64,000 bases of DNA from DASSFZ01 sp035292585 (GTDB lineage: Bacteria; Chloroflexota; Anaerolineae; Fen-1058). Shown here piece after piece: positions 34,748 to 44,245 of the stretch. Made by a program: the position numbers and the translations under genes. The notes beneath the pieces are model-generated. The model was not told the origin of the DNA. It saw only the letters and a program-made list of their open reading frames with translations, and did no database searches. The stretch covers positions 1-64,000 of the forward strand of contig DATDPU010000061.1 in assembly GCA_035292585.1 (NCBI GenBank), in the 5' to 3' direction. Positions within the stretch are counted from its first letter, which is position 1. The number at the start of each line of letters is the position of its first letter.

Positions 34748-34865
34748 CGCGCGTCTTCTCCCTCGACCGTTTGCGCCCCCGCCGCCGACTCGCGCGGCTT
34801 GGCGCCCGGAAAGATTCTAGCGTGTGCGGGCGCGATGTCAAATCCTCGTCTGCGACAAAATCCGG

Positions 34866-34890
34866 TATAATCGGGCCAGCTGCGGAGGAG
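34866..34890 (+). promoter_or_regulatory. -10 box and strong RBS of the CBM48 gene
   Basis: TATAAT (34866-34871) is followed by GGAGGAGG (34884-34891) ahead of ATG 34897. The TSS would lie about 20 bases before the start codon. The -35 region is poor. Confidence 0.5.
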
Positions 34891-34896
34891 GATGGC

Positions 34897-35196
34897 ATGC
34901 TCAAAAAGTCGTATCCGAAGAATAAGAAAACCTGCCGGGTGACCTTTGAACTGCCCGGCAGCGTTGACGCCAACACCGCCCATCTCGTGGGCGATTTCAA
35001 CAACTGGGACCGCGCCAGCCACCCGATGAAGAAACGCAAGAAAGATGGCGCGTTCACCCTCTCGATCGATTTACCGCGCGAACAAATTTTTCACTTCCGT
35101 TACTGGCTGAATGGATCGCGTTGGGAGAACGACTGGGCCGCCGATGCTTATGCGCCTGGCCCGTTCGGCGACGAGAACTCGGTTGTGTATACCTAA
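34897..35196 (+). CDS. Isoamylase N-terminal/CBM48-like glycogen-binding protein
   Basis: A 99-aa single-domain protein with the CBM48/AMPK-glycogen-binding pattern: CRVTFELPGSVDANTAHLVGDFNNWD, FTLSIDLPREQIFHFRYWLNGSRWENDWAAD, ending YAPGPFGDENSVVYT. The two Trp/aromatic positions that contact glucans are present. Such small proteins are found alone in many bacteria and may bind glycogen or regulate its enzymes. No glycogen genes are near. RBS and start are clear. Confidence 0.9.
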   Translation: MLKKSYPKNKKTCRVTFELPGSVDANTAHLVGDFNNWDRASHPMKKRKKDGAFTLSIDLPREQIFHFRYWLNGSRWENDWAADAYAPGPFGDENSVVYT

Positions 35197-35314
35197 GCGT
35201 TGTGCTTAGAGCGTTTTCCACCTTGATTTACAGCGAGGACTGACCTCCTCCGCTATGCCACGAGTATGCCACGAGGGTCAGTCAACCGGAAACCGATTCG
35301 GAATTCCCTCTGGC

Positions 35315-36793
35315 TCACGGGTTCGTGGGAGGGGTATAGCTCAACGGCAAGGTCACGCTGAAGGTGCTGCCGACCCCTTCCTCGCTGTGCACCTCGATCT
35401 GTCCCCCATGCGCCTGCGCAAACTCCTGCACGATCGATAAACCCAGGCCAGTACCGACGGAGTCGGTGCCGCTGGAACGCCGCACGCGGCGGAAGCGCTC
35501 GAAAATATGCGGCAGCTGATCGGCTGGAATGCCGATGCCGGTATCGCTTACCGTGAGCTGCACATAGCCATCGGCCTGGCGCAGCTCGACGCACACATGC
35601 CCGCCCTCCCGCGTGTACTTGATCGCGTTGGAGGCCAGGTTCGTGACCATACGGCGCAGTTTCTCCGCGTCGCCAACGAGATCCGGGGTGGCGCCGATCC
35701 GGTGCTCCAGAACGATCTCGCGGGCGCGCGCATGGCCCTCAATGTTTTGCAGCATCTGGTTGACGATCTCGGTCAGATTCACCGCTTCGCGCTTGTACTC
35801 CATGCGGCCGGAGTCCAGGCGGGCCAGGTCGAGGATGTTGTTGACCATGCCCATCAGCGACTCGATGTTCCGGTGAATCGCCTCCAGGAACGGCTTGACT
35901 TCCTCGTTCAGGTTGCCGTAGCGCTCCAGCAGCTCGGAAAAGCCCAGCATGCTGGTCAGCGGCGAGCGCATATCGTGGGTGATCACGGCGAAGAACGCAT
36001 CTTTTTGCTGATTGAGTTCGCGCAGCGTTTCGTTGGCCTTGGCCAGATCGGCGGTGCGCGCCTGAACCGTCTCTTCCAGGTGCGCCATCACGGCCTGGGT
36101 GCGGGTGATGTACGCGCGAAAAGCATAGGCCGACAGGAACACCGGCAGGAAGAAGACCAGCAGGCCGGTTAGCCCCAACGTGTTGAACCCAATCGCCAGC
36201 GCGCCGCCGCCAATCGCCATCGTGGCGACATTCATCGGCGCGGCCCAGGCAAAGTTCTCGCGCCAGATCGCAAACGGTTTCTGCCCGGACTGCATGGCAA
36301 CCATGACCACGAGCGCCAGCGCGTTGATCTGATCGTGGGTCACGGCGGCCAGCAGCACGATCGGGCCGTCCAGGAGGGTCAGCGTGTCTTTCAACGTGCC
36401 GCCGTGCAGCGACTGAAAGACGATCGCCCCGATCAACGTGGCGAGCGCGGTCATCCCGGTATTGAAAGTCAGATTGCGCAGCGCACGCTGTCGATCGAAT
36501 TTTTGCCGGCGGGCGATGCTGATGGCCGAAGCGGCGCCGTACATAGCGCCGACCAGCCCGGCGTGCACCGGCTCGAAAATCAGCGCCGCCGCAAAGCTGA
36601 CCGCCGACGAGATCGAGATGAAAATCTGTCCCTGCACCAGCGTCAGCGTCATCCATTCGGCCGCCAGCACCAAGGCGCAAAACAATATCAACGCCAACGG
36701 GTCTGCGATTGGCGTGAGAATTGTGCCGATCAGGACGATGACGCTGACCGACCCGATGACTGCAATGTAGGCTTGCTGTTTCGAAACCTTCAT
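35315..36793 (-). CDS. Membrane histidine kinase with multi-TM sensor region
   Basis: A 492-aa kinase. About seven hydrophobic segments occupy residues 8-245 (for example YIAVIGSVSVIVLIGTILT, LVGAMYGAASAISIA, LTGLLVFFLPVFLSAYAF), resembling an integral-membrane sensor. A coiled segment (HLEETVQARTADLAKANETLRELNQQK) leads to HisKA with FFAVITHDMRSPLTSMLGF and HATPase_c with NLASNAIKYTREGG, DTGIGIPADQLPHIFERF and GTGLGLSIVQEFAQAHGG. The start is ATG 36793; 28 further codons are open upstream. There is no adjacent regulator gene. Confidence 0.92.
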   Translation of the reverse strand: MKVSKQQAYIAVIGSVSVIVLIGTILTPIADPLALILFCALVLAAEWMTLTLVQGQIFISISSAVSFAAALIFEPVHAGLVGAMYGAASAISIARRQKFDRQRALRNLTFNTGMTALATLIGAIVFQSLHGGTLKDTLTLLDGPIVLLAAVTHDQINALALVVMVAMQSGQKPFAIWRENFAWAAPMNVATMAIGGGALAIGFNTLGLTGLLVFFLPVFLSAYAFRAYITRTQAVMAHLEETVQARTADLAKANETLRELNQQKDAFFAVITHDMRSPLTSMLGFSELLERYGNLNEEVKPFLEAIHRNIESLMGMVNNILDLARLDSGRMEYKREAVNLTEIVNQMLQNIEGHARAREIVLEHRIGATPDLVGDAEKLRRMVTNLASNAIKYTREGGHVCVELRQADGYVQLTVSDTGIGIPADQLPHIFERFRRVRRSSGTDSVGTGLGLSIVQEFAQAHGGQIEVHSEEGVGSTFSVTLPLSYTPPTNP

Positions 36794-36993
36794 GCGACTG
36801 GTCCATGTCCGTGCTGTCGCATAGCACGCTCCGGCTAATTCTACCCGATCTTCACGTCGGATTGCAGCCAATCCCATTACAATCTCATTATGGAATCAGC
36901 CGCGAAGGCAATTCTGGCTGGCCTGGCTTCACCCTCACCCTTCCCCGTGAAACGGGGGAAAGCCGGGGTGGGGGATACGGTTGGCTTAACAAA

Positions 36994-37019
36994 ACAGGGG
37001 CGCCATTTGGCGCCCCTGT
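36994..37019 (-). terminator. Terminator downstream of the subtilase gene
   Basis: ACAGGGGCGCC (36994-37004) pairs perfectly with GGCGCCCCTGT (37009-37019) around ATTT. On the minus strand the stem is followed by TTTGTT, so it best fits termination of the subtilase transcript. A degraded CCCTCACCC repeat lies just beyond (about 36925-36973). Confidence 0.75.
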
Positions 37020-37035
37020 TGGACTCGATGTGGAT

Positions 37036-38661
37036 TTACGGCAGCAGTTGGACTCCGCCCCAAGTGTAACCGCCGCCCCAAGTGTAACCTCCACCCCAGG
37101 TATAGCCTCCACCCCAGGTATAACCGCCGCCCCAGGTGTAGCCATCGACCCAACTGTAGCCCGATTGCCACAATTGATCCTCGCTCCAATCTTGCCAATC
37201 GGTGTTGCCGCCCCAAGTATAACCGCCGCCCCAGGTATAACCACCGCCCCAGGTGTAGCCACCACCCCAGGTGTAGCCTTCGGGCGCGACGAGCGCGCCG
37301 TCTTCGTGCACCAGCGTGAATTGCCCATCGCGGTAGACGGTAGGACCGACATAGGGTGTGCCGGGGGTCATGCCCAGGTGCGGGTCGCCCACGGTAGTGT
37401 CGGCTAGAGCGGCAGGCGCCCACAGTCGGCCCGCGCCTTGCGTCCAGAGCGACGAGTTGGCGATCGGGCGGGCGGTGACCATCAGGTGCAGTTTAACCTG
37501 AGCCGGCGTCCAATCGGGATGCGCCTCCAACAGCAGCGCCGCCACGCCGGAAGTGACCGCGGTGGCAGCAGAAGTGCCCGCAGCTTCGTAGTAGCCAGCC
37601 CGCACGCGGTTGTCGCGATGCTCGCGCGCCCAGACGGCGCTGTCCAGCATGGTGGAGACGACGTGCGCGCCGGGGGCGAGCAGTTCGGGCTTGACGAAGC
37701 CGGTCTCGGTCGGGCCGACCGAGGAGAACGGCGGGATGTAATCGTCGCCGGGGTCGGTGGGCGTGTAGTTGTCGGTGAACGCGCCCACGGTGATGACGTA
37801 GGGGTCGTTGCCGGGCACGGCGATGCTCATGGGCGCAGCGCCCAGGTTGCCCGCGGCAGCCACGACGACGATGCCGGCCTGGTAGGCCGCCTCGACGGCC
37901 TGGTTGACCGGGCTGGCCCAGTAAGGGCCATCGACGTAGGAGAACAGCGACAGGTTCATTACGCGGATGTGGTAGCGGTCCTTGTGCTCGACCACCCACT
38001 GGATGCCTTCGATCAGATCGGTCTGGGTGCCGCGCCCGGTGTGATCCATGACGCGCACATCGATGAGGTCCACGCCCGGGGCGATGCCGGCGAAGCCGTC
38101 GCGCGTGCGAGCCGCGTTGCCGATCAGCCCGGCCATGAACGTGCCGTGCCCATAACCATCGGGGCCATGCTTGGAGCGGTCTAACGCATCGTAGCGCGCG
38201 ATCACGCGCCGGGTAGGACGGCGGGTGTCTTGTAGCAGATCAGGATGATTGGCGATACCCGTATCGAGGACGGCCACGCCGATGCCGCGACCGCTAAGAC
38301 CGGTGTCCCAGAGTTGGTCGACGCCGATGGCCTCGGCGAAGCCGGACGACTCGGGCAGGCGCTGTCCCTGACCGGAAGCGCGCACGGGCATGTCGAGCGT
38401 GACCCGCAGCCCTTGAGCGCGCAGCGCGGCCAGGCCGGCTTCGGGCACATCGGCGGCCAGCGCCTGGATCAGCGACAAGCGTTGTGCGACGATGCCATTG
38501 GCCGCCTGCACCGCCTGTTCCATTGCCGCCAGGGATTGCCCCTGCACGATGACGCGCACCCGGGGAGCGGGCACAGCGCCGACGGTGTTGATTGTCGAGA
38601 GCGCCAGAGTAAGGCACAGTCCGATGACGAGCAGAAGAGCGTTGCGACGTGGGGCTGACAT
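37036..38661 (-). CDS. Secreted subtilisin-like serine protease with YTWGG-repeat tail
   Basis: A 541-aa S8 peptidase. The signal peptide (ALLLVIGLCLTLALSTINTVGA) is followed by an inhibitor-like propeptide (about 35-95), then the catalytic triad Asp133 (AVLDTGIANHPDL), His172 (GHGTFMAG) and Ser364 (GTSAATAV), with oxyanion Asn271. The last 85 residues contain nine YTWGG units in two blocks (four then five) separated by a Trp/Asp-rich spacer (NTDWQDWSEDQLWQSGYSW). Similar WGG tails occur on Chloroflexota subtilases; their role (wall attachment or autotransport) is not known to me. The repeat codons vary little, so the tail is likely length-variable. A terminator follows. Confidence 0.95.
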   Translation of the reverse strand: MSAPRRNALLLVIGLCLTLALSTINTVGAVPAPRVRVIVQGQSLAAMEQAVQAANGIVAQRLSLIQALAADVPEAGLAALRAQGLRVTLDMPVRASGQGQRLPESSGFAEAIGVDQLWDTGLSGRGIGVAVLDTGIANHPDLLQDTRRPTRRVIARYDALDRSKHGPDGYGHGTFMAGLIGNAARTRDGFAGIAPGVDLIDVRVMDHTGRGTQTDLIEGIQWVVEHKDRYHIRVMNLSLFSYVDGPYWASPVNQAVEAAYQAGIVVVAAAGNLGAAPMSIAVPGNDPYVITVGAFTDNYTPTDPGDDYIPPFSSVGPTETGFVKPELLAPGAHVVSTMLDSAVWAREHRDNRVRAGYYEAAGTSAATAVTSGVAALLLEAHPDWTPAQVKLHLMVTARPIANSSLWTQGAGRLWAPAALADTTVGDPHLGMTPGTPYVGPTVYRDGQFTLVHEDGALVAPEGYTWGGGYTWGGGYTWGGGYTWGGNTDWQDWSEDQLWQSGYSWVDGYTWGGGYTWGGGYTWGGGYTWGGGYTWGGVQLLP

Positions 38662-38871
38662 AGTGGCCTCCTAATCTATTTCTCCACGATTTAAGGTACC
38701 CTAAGCTGGCACTGTCTCACGTTGGCAGTCAGACGGAGATTCGTTGGGGAGAAGGTTACATCGAAAAGCACAAACTCACATCAAGCAATGACAAATCGCG
38801 CGTAGAGTTGGGGAAGGCTTGAATGTAGTTTGAAGCGAGAGAACAAGCTACAAACTGAGGCGGAGAACGGC

Positions 38872-39777
38872 TCAAGTATTGTGTAACGCGGTGAGCGATA
38901 AGACCGGTGAAACGCTCGCCTGTGCTTCGCACGTCAGCGCAGCCGCGCGCAGACCGAGCGTGAGCGCTGCGTCGATCGAAGCGCCGCGCAGCCGTGCGAA
39001 GATCAGCGCTGCGGCCAGCGCATCGCCCGCGCCGGTGGCGTCGATCAGTCGGGCGGGTTGCGCCGGTCGATGTTCGCAGCGGCTCGCATCGGCATACGCC
39101 ATGCCGCGCGCGCCAAGTGTGACGATGGCGTGTTGGACGCCGCGCGCGACGAGCCGCCGCGCCGCGTGCAAGGCATCGGCTTCAGACTGGATCGCGGTAC
39201 CGATCAGCGCCTCGGCCTCGAAGCGATTGCAGGTGAGCAAGGTCAATTTCTCGAGCACGGCTGAAAGGCGCGCGGCGAGGGCGACAGAGCCGGGGTTGCC
39301 GTAAAGCATCGTACCAGGCCGAGCGACATCGGCCAGATAAGCCAGCACCGCTTCGGGTGCGCCCGCATCGAAGACGAGGGCCTGGGCCGCGCGAATCGTT
39401 TCGAGATGCGGATGTAAATCCGCCGGCGTCAACGTGTGCAGGATATCGCCGCTGAACACGCCGGCGATCTGGCGACCCGCCGGATCGATCACAATCGCCA
39501 GGCTGGCGGTGGGCCAAGCCGATCGCACGATCGGGCGTACGTCGATGCCGGCCGCGCGGCCGTGTTCGAGCACGTAACGTCCCTGCACGTCGTCGCCCAG
39601 CACACCGATGAAGATCGCCTGCGCGCCGAGACGAGCCAGATTTTCGGCGATGTTACGCGACACGCCGCCCGGCGTCAGTGTGATCCGGCCAGGTACGTCG
39701 GTGGTGTCGAGCGCAGGACGCGCCAGCCGCGCCTTGATGTCGATGGCTGCGGAGCCGATGGCGCAGACGGTGAACAT
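38872..39777 (-). CDS. PfkB-family sugar/nucleoside kinase (pseudouridine-kinase-like)
   Basis: A 301-aa ribokinase-fold kinase. Signature 1 is GGVSRNIAENLARLGAQAIFIG and signature 2 contains the catalytic Asp in DATGAGDALAAALIF. The GVSRNIAENLARLG variant and the NRFEAEALIG segment resemble pseudouridine kinases, but substrate cannot be fixed by eye; no pseudouridine glycosidase gene is nearby. ATG at 39777 begins the first beta strand (FTVCAIGSAAIDIKA); the 12 codons upstream are not conserved in character. Divergent from the SH3b/LysM gene. Confidence 0.85.
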   Translation of the reverse strand: MFTVCAIGSAAIDIKARLARPALDTTDVPGRITLTPGGVSRNIAENLARLGAQAIFIGVLGDDVQGRYVLEHGRAAGIDVRPIVRSAWPTASLAIVIDPAGRQIAGVFSGDILHTLTPADLHPHLETIRAAQALVFDAGAPEAVLAYLADVARPGTMLYGNPGSVALAARLSAVLEKLTLLTCNRFEAEALIGTAIQSEADALHAARRLVARGVQHAIVTLGARGMAYADASRCEHRPAQPARLIDATGAGDALAAALIFARLRGASIDAALTLGLRAAALTCEAQASVSPVLSLTALHNT

Positions 39778-39815
39778 GCGCGGGATGATACTGCATGCGC
39801 GCACGCGGCGCAAAC

Positions 39816-39843
39816 TTGTCGATTGGCTTATTATCGGTATAAT
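39816..39843 (+). promoter_or_regulatory. Promoter of the SH3b/LysM gene
   Basis: TTGTCG (39816-39821) and TATAAT (39838-39843) are separated by 16 bases; AAGGAAC precedes the ATG at 39896. A small GGCGCTC/GAGCGCC hairpin lies in the leader. Confidence 0.65.
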
Positions 39844-39895
39844 TTCGCGGCGCTCAATGAGCGCCTAAACCGCACTCTGCCTGCAAGGAACTCTC

Positions 39896-41347
39896 ATGAT
39901 TGGCGCGCTGCCCCGGTATACCCTTCGCCTCGTGTTCATCAGCATTGCGTGTCTGGCGCTGCTGCAACTGCCGGTCTTGGCCGCACCCGCTCCGGCCGAC
40001 GGCCCCAACCTGCTGGTCAACGGCGGGATGGAAGGGAAATACGTGATGCAGTGCAGCCAGCGGGGTGGTGCGCCCTGGCTGGCCGTGCCCTGCGGCGATC
40101 CCATCGACTTCGGGATAACTTTCCTATGGGCGACGGCGCAGGTGCCGGTGGGTTGGACGGCCTGGTGGCAACCCCCGAACGAGAATCGAAACGATCCGAA
40201 CTTTTATAACAGTTATCCGAACTTATGCTATAAGGAGGATGCGCCGGCGGGCTGCGCGGCGTGGCACAACCCCGAGTTCCGCGACACGGCCGGCGGCCCG
40301 CAGACGCCCCCCTATCGCAAGGTCGCCGGCGACAACTCGCAAAAGTATTTCACGTTCTACAGCTTGCACGATGCCGGACTGTACCAGACGGTGGGCGGGT
40401 TGACGCCCGGCCAGCGCGTGCGTTTCAGCGTGTACATGCAGGCTTGGTCGACGCAGACCAACGATCCGTTTACTTCAGAAGGCCAACCGACGATGGGGTT
40501 GCGCGTGGGCATCGATCCCACGGGTGGGAACAATCCCTGGGGCGGCACGGTCGTTTGGTCGCCGGTGAAAGAGGCGTTTGATCATTGGGAATTATTTACG
40601 GTCGAAGCCGTGGCCAGGTCGAACCGGGTGACGGTGTTCACGCGCTCGCGCCCCTATTTCGCGATACAACACAATGACGTGTACGTGGACGAAGCCAGCC
40701 TGGTGGTGGTCGGGGCCGGCGGCAACACCACGACGCCCGGGAACGTGACGGCGACACCGCGCGCAGGTGGGACACCGCGTGCGACGCAAACGCTTGCGCC
40801 GGCCCCGTTCGCCGTGGGCGATAGCGTATTCGTCGGCAACACCGGCGGCCTGCGGCTGCGATTGCGATCCACGCCGAGCCGGCAGACCGGGACGGTGACC
40901 ATCGTCCCAATCGGGACACGCCTGGTGCTGCGCGAAGGGCCGCGCATCGCAGAGGCGACTATCTGGTGGAAGGTCTACGACGACCAGAGCGGTAAGGCGG
41001 GCTGGGTCGCGCAGCGGTTTCTGCTGGCGAGCAGCCCGACAACGCCTCGGTTGACCGCGACGATCAGAGCAACCGGCGCGCCGACAGCGACGGTGAGGCC
41101 CAGGGCTACCGGCACACCCGCACCCTCGGCCACGCCGAGGGCAACCCTCACGCCGCTCCTGACGGCGACGCCGCGCACGCCGATCACCGCCGCGCCGGAT
41201 GAGTATATCGTGCAGCGGGGCGATTCGCTGGTGTCGATCGCGAAGAAGTTCGGCCTGCTGTCAGCCGATCTCATCGCGCTGAACCCACAGCTCCAGCCGC
41301 CGCGTTACTACGTCTACCCCGGTCAAATCTTGCGTATTCGGCCCTGA
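39896..41347 (+). CDS. Secreted protein with SH3b and LysM domains
   Basis: A 483-aa exported protein. A signal peptide (FISIACLALLQLPVLAAPAPA) precedes a beta-rich domain (about 35-275; NLLVNGGMEGKY..., typical of jelly-roll/carbohydrate-binding modules, ending VDEASLVVV). An SH3b-like domain spans about 305-375 (VGNTGGLRLRLRSTPS, WWKVYDDQSGKAGWVAQRFL), then a Thr/Pro/Ala linker of about 55 residues, and a single C-terminal LysM (YIVQRGDSLVSIAKKFG...YYVYPGQILRI). LysM suggests binding to peptidoglycan or a related glycan. No catalytic residues are apparent. It may be a surface scaffold or wall-binding protein. Confidence 0.9.
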   Translation: MIGALPRYTLRLVFISIACLALLQLPVLAAPAPADGPNLLVNGGMEGKYVMQCSQRGGAPWLAVPCGDPIDFGITFLWATAQVPVGWTAWWQPPNENRNDPNFYNSYPNLCYKEDAPAGCAAWHNPEFRDTAGGPQTPPYRKVAGDNSQKYFTFYSLHDAGLYQTVGGLTPGQRVRFSVYMQAWSTQTNDPFTSEGQPTMGLRVGIDPTGGNNPWGGTVVWSPVKEAFDHWELFTVEAVARSNRVTVFTRSRPYFAIQHNDVYVDEASLVVVGAGGNTTTPGNVTATPRAGGTPRATQTLAPAPFAVGDSVFVGNTGGLRLRLRSTPSRQTGTVTIVPIGTRLVLREGPRIAEATIWWKVYDDQSGKAGWVAQRFLLASSPTTPRLTATIRATGAPTATVRPRATGTPAPSATPRATLTPLLTATPRTPITAAPDEYIVQRGDSLVSIAKKFGLLSADLIALNPQLQPPRYYVYPGQILRIRP

Positions 41348-41627
41348 TGCGCTCCCAATAAAGCGCCCGGCCTCGACCGGGTGATTGCCCAAAACCTCGA
41401 CGTAATCCTCACAGAAGAGCGACGTCAGCTCAACCATACCGGCTTGCCCCGCGCCTGTTGCGCGCCTACTCCAAAAGCCCCAGGTGAATTGATGCATAAG
41501 TGGGATGTGGATTATCGGGGTCTGAATTATAGTCTTGCGCGACGTTGATTACAGGATTGCCTGTCAACAGTCAGCCGGTTGGAATCTAACGGCGCTCACT
41601 TCAAGCCATCCACAGGGAGGTATTGCC

Positions 41628-42065
41628 ATGACGCGCAAAGCACAGATCGCTTATCGAATCGCTACCGGGTTGTTCCTGATCGGCGTGTTGGGCCAGGTGC
41701 TGCTCGCTGGATTGGGCATCTTCAGCCACCCCGCGAATTTCTTTACGCACAAGCTCATGGGCGGCGTCCTGCACGTCCTGTCGTTTCTGATGTGGGTCTT
41801 GGCCGCCCGTGGCCGGTTGCCGCTGCAAACGACGCAGTTGAACGGCGTATTGTTCGGCGTGCTGACACTTCAAGGCTTGCTGCCCCATCTGCGCGGGATG
41901 CTGCCGGTGGTCGCCGCACTGCATCCTGTGATGGCGCTGCTGATCTTCTGGATCGCGCTGACCCTGGCGCGGCAGGCGCAGGTCTTCGCCGGGTTGCGGC
42001 AGCGATTGACCATTGCTCAACGCCAGCCCGTCTATCGGCAATCCGCTCACGCGAGCAAAAGCTAA
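41628..42065 (+). CDS. Small four-TM membrane protein (DUF6220-like)
   Basis: A 145-aa protein with four predicted TM helices (IATGLFLIGVLGQVLLAGLGIF, LMGGVLHVLSFLMWVLAA, GVLFGVLTLQGLLPHL, ALHPVMALLIFWIALTLA). Two helix-borne histidines (HKLMGGVLH and ALHPV) resemble the pattern of the DUF6220 family, whose function is unknown. GGGAGG lies 8 bases before the ATG. There are no functional neighbours. Confidence 0.8.
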   Translation: MTRKAQIAYRIATGLFLIGVLGQVLLAGLGIFSHPANFFTHKLMGGVLHVLSFLMWVLAARGRLPLQTTQLNGVLFGVLTLQGLLPHLRGMLPVVAALHPVMALLIFWIALTLARQAQVFAGLRQRLTIAQRQPVYRQSAHASKS

Positions 42066-42920
42066 TCTGCGCATCGTTTCGCCCACGTCTTCGCGGCCGA
42101 GGCGCACCGTCCGTGAGGATGTGGGCGAAAATTTGGTGCGATCGCCGCAGTGATAGCTATGTGGTTGAATGCATAAGCGGCACAGTCAAGCTTTTCATCG
42201 ACCATGCCCAAACTAAAGCACCGCAGATTTTCACTCTGCGGTGTCCGTTTAGTAGCGGGGGCTGGAGTGAGCTGCCAGCTTGCAACGTCTATCGGAGACC
42301 GTCAGTCCAGCCGTTTTAGGCTAGTGGACCATAGATGAATTGCTCAGCTTTCGTGTGCCACCCCAATCGCTCATTCCCTCGCAGAAAGAACTCCTCCATG
42401 AAGTTGCCGCGATACAAGTCGACGGCGCCCGTGTAGAAATAGCGGATCCCGGTTGTGAGATGACATTTGGCTGGATCAGTCGGGCCAAATGTGACGTGCG
42501 GCCTCATGGGGGTCGTGGCAGAATGGACGGCACATTTTTCCACCAGTGGATAGGGTGCAACCCCCGGCTCGAATCACGATACATGGAGAGCTGACTCCGC
42601 GAAGAGGCGCCAGACCAAGTGACGTACGCAGTCCAAGGAGCGGTCGTCATCGCGTCATCCATCAACATCAAGTAGGAGGGCACGGGGTTGGGCGCCGGGT
42701 AAGAGCATGTGGCCCGTCCCAGGCCAAGTGATCTTCGGCGCTGCGCGCATCCAAGGGGATGCGGCTTCTGTGCCATTCAACGGTGGATAAGAGAGCCCCT
42801 AACCCCTCACAACTGCATACGGGTGCAGTTCACGCCTCGCCTTGTCAAGCTTCGCCAGCCTGGGGCCTTGGGCCAGCCGGTTTTAAAGACCCGAAATTGC
42901 GATGCAAGGAGGGTAGACAC
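42066..42920. other. 855-base non-coding region before the radical SAM cluster
   Basis: Contains TTTCGCCCAC facing GTGGGCGAAA (about 42078-42131), a CACCGCAG/CTGCGGTG hairpin at 42219-42243, the BTAD-like remnant at 42316-42441 on the minus strand, and the Shine-Dalgarno AAGGAGGG (42906-42913) of the first cluster gene. I looked for a small precursor peptide in the 300 bases before the first gene and saw no convincing one. Confidence 0.5.
42316..42441 (-). pseudogene. BTAD-domain remnant
   Basis: The minus-strand frame reads GAVDLYRGNFMEEFFLRGNERLGW before a stop near 42316. This closely resembles the BTAD motif A..LYRGDFL..F.LRDS..FEEW of SARP-type regulators (compare the 994-aa protein at 19555). 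The surrounding residues show no continuation of the domain, so it looks like a decayed regulator fragment. Confidence 0.4.
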
Positions 42921-44219
42921 ATGGCTATCGAGCATGAGGAGGACCATCCGCCGAGGTATGTCAACATCGGCTGGACAGTGGGCAATTACTGCAATGCGCG
43001 GTGCGGCCATTGCTACTCGTGGAAGGTCCGAAAGGACAGCCGTCTGTTTCTCACCCCAGCGGAAGTAGAACACATTGTTGATCAACTCGCGTCTCTGAAG
43101 GTAGAGACGGTCAACCTCGGCGGCAACGAGCCTATCTACACGCATGGGCCGGACCTCCGCGCGACGCTGCTGCCTTTCATCATCCAGCGGCTGCATGCAG
43201 CCGGCATCGCCGTCGGCTTTACGACGAATGGCGTCACCTTCGATTTTCTCTGGCGCCATCACCGGGAAACTTTGATGAAGGTGAATGATATCGACTTCTC
43301 GCTGGATTCGCCCTTTTGCCAGGAGCATGACGACCACCGCGGCGCCAAGCTTTTCCACATGGTCACCCAGGGCATCCAGCGCTGCGTGGCGATGGGCATC
43401 GATTGTAGCGTCATCACGGTGGGCTTGCGGACGACCTTCAATCAAGAATATCTGTCCGCGTTTCTACAATTGACCCGATTGCTGGGGGCGGAGTTCCGGA
43501 TCAACAGCCTCAAGCCCATCGACTCGACGCTCAAGGCCGAGATGCCGACACGGGAACAGTTCTATGAGAGTTTCGCGTTCCTGCTCCAGAATACCCATTG
43601 CGTCACCTTGGGCGAATCCTGCCTCACGGCGCTCGTCGGCGCCGGAGCGGTAGGATGCCCCTGTGGGCACTATTCCTTCCGCATCAATTCCAAAGGACCC
43701 GATGGCAAGCTCCCCATCTCGCCGTGCGTTTACCTTCACGACTTCCGGACTGGCGACCTGCTGACCCAGGATATCCACGACATCATTCACTCGCCGCCTT
43801 TTGTCGCCTATCGGTCGCGCCAGCGGGTACTTCCCCGGGCATGCCAGGAGGCGAATTGCGCTTTCCTCGAACGCTGCCGGGGCGGTTGCGCCGCCAGGGC
43901 CTATCTGACCTACGGGGACATGGAGGCGCGAGACCCCTACTGTCCGCAGGCCCTCGTCGATCAGGACGGTGATTGGGTCAGCCACTTTCCGCAGGACCTC
44001 AAAATCGCGCACAACGGGGTTCGTGTTCACGACAATTACCTGTGCACCTGGATCGGCGCAACCCAGCCGTGGTTCGAACATCCACGCTATCCGAATCTGG
44101 AGGCGTTTGAGCAGGTGCGGCCAGACTCGACGGCCCGGCGTCCTCTGGTCAACCTCCGTCAGACGCAGGTCGGCAGCGGCTACGCGCCGATTGTTAAGCA
44201 GGCCGTGGACAAGCGATGA
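42921..44219 (+). CDS. Radical SAM/SPASM protein
   Basis: A 432-aa radical SAM enzyme, first gene of the cluster. The [4Fe-4S] site is CNARCGHC (Cys24, 28, 31), followed by a GGNEP motif (VNLGGNEPIYTHG) for SAM. The C-terminal third has a cysteine-rich SPASM-like pattern (CPCGHYSF, SPCVYLHDF, CQEANCAFLERCRGGCAARAYLTYG, DPYC), implying auxiliary clusters. SPASM enzymes commonly modify peptides, but also other substrates. ATG 42921 has AAGGAGGG 7 bases upstream; the longer open frame upstream is non-coding in character. Substrate unknown. Confidence 0.92.
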   Translation: MAIEHEEDHPPRYVNIGWTVGNYCNARCGHCYSWKVRKDSRLFLTPAEVEHIVDQLASLKVETVNLGGNEPIYTHGPDLRATLLPFIIQRLHAAGIAVGFTTNGVTFDFLWRHHRETLMKVNDIDFSLDSPFCQEHDDHRGAKLFHMVTQGIQRCVAMGIDCSVITVGLRTTFNQEYLSAFLQLTRLLGAEFRINSLKPIDSTLKAEMPTREQFYESFAFLLQNTHCVTLGESCLTALVGAGAVGCPCGHYSFRINSKGPDGKLPISPCVYLHDFRTGDLLTQDIHDIIHSPPFVAYRSRQRVLPRACQEANCAFLERCRGGCAARAYLTYGDMEARDPYCPQALVDQDGDWVSHFPQDLKIAHNGVRVHDNYLCTWIGATQPWFEHPRYPNLEAFEQVRPDSTARRPLVNLRQTQVGSGYAPIVKQAVDKR

Positions 44220-44245
44220 GCTGCTGACTCAAGAGGCAGGCGCCT

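Noticed and set aside
37060..37300. Repeated 18-base units resembling a CRISPR or satellite
   Set aside because: The units are in frame within the subtilase gene and encode G-YTWGGG repeats.
41261..41497. Minus-strand 78-codon frame with MVELTSLFCEDYVEVLGNHP
   Set aside because: It looks protein-like for about 30 residues, but overlaps the end of the SH3b/LysM gene and has no RBS or recognisable family; could be a gene remnant, not enough to annotate.
42540..42920. Precursor peptide gene in front of the first radical SAM gene
   Set aside because: No short frame with an RBS and a leader/core-like composition was found; the long open frame joined to the radical SAM gene lacks coding character before 42921.
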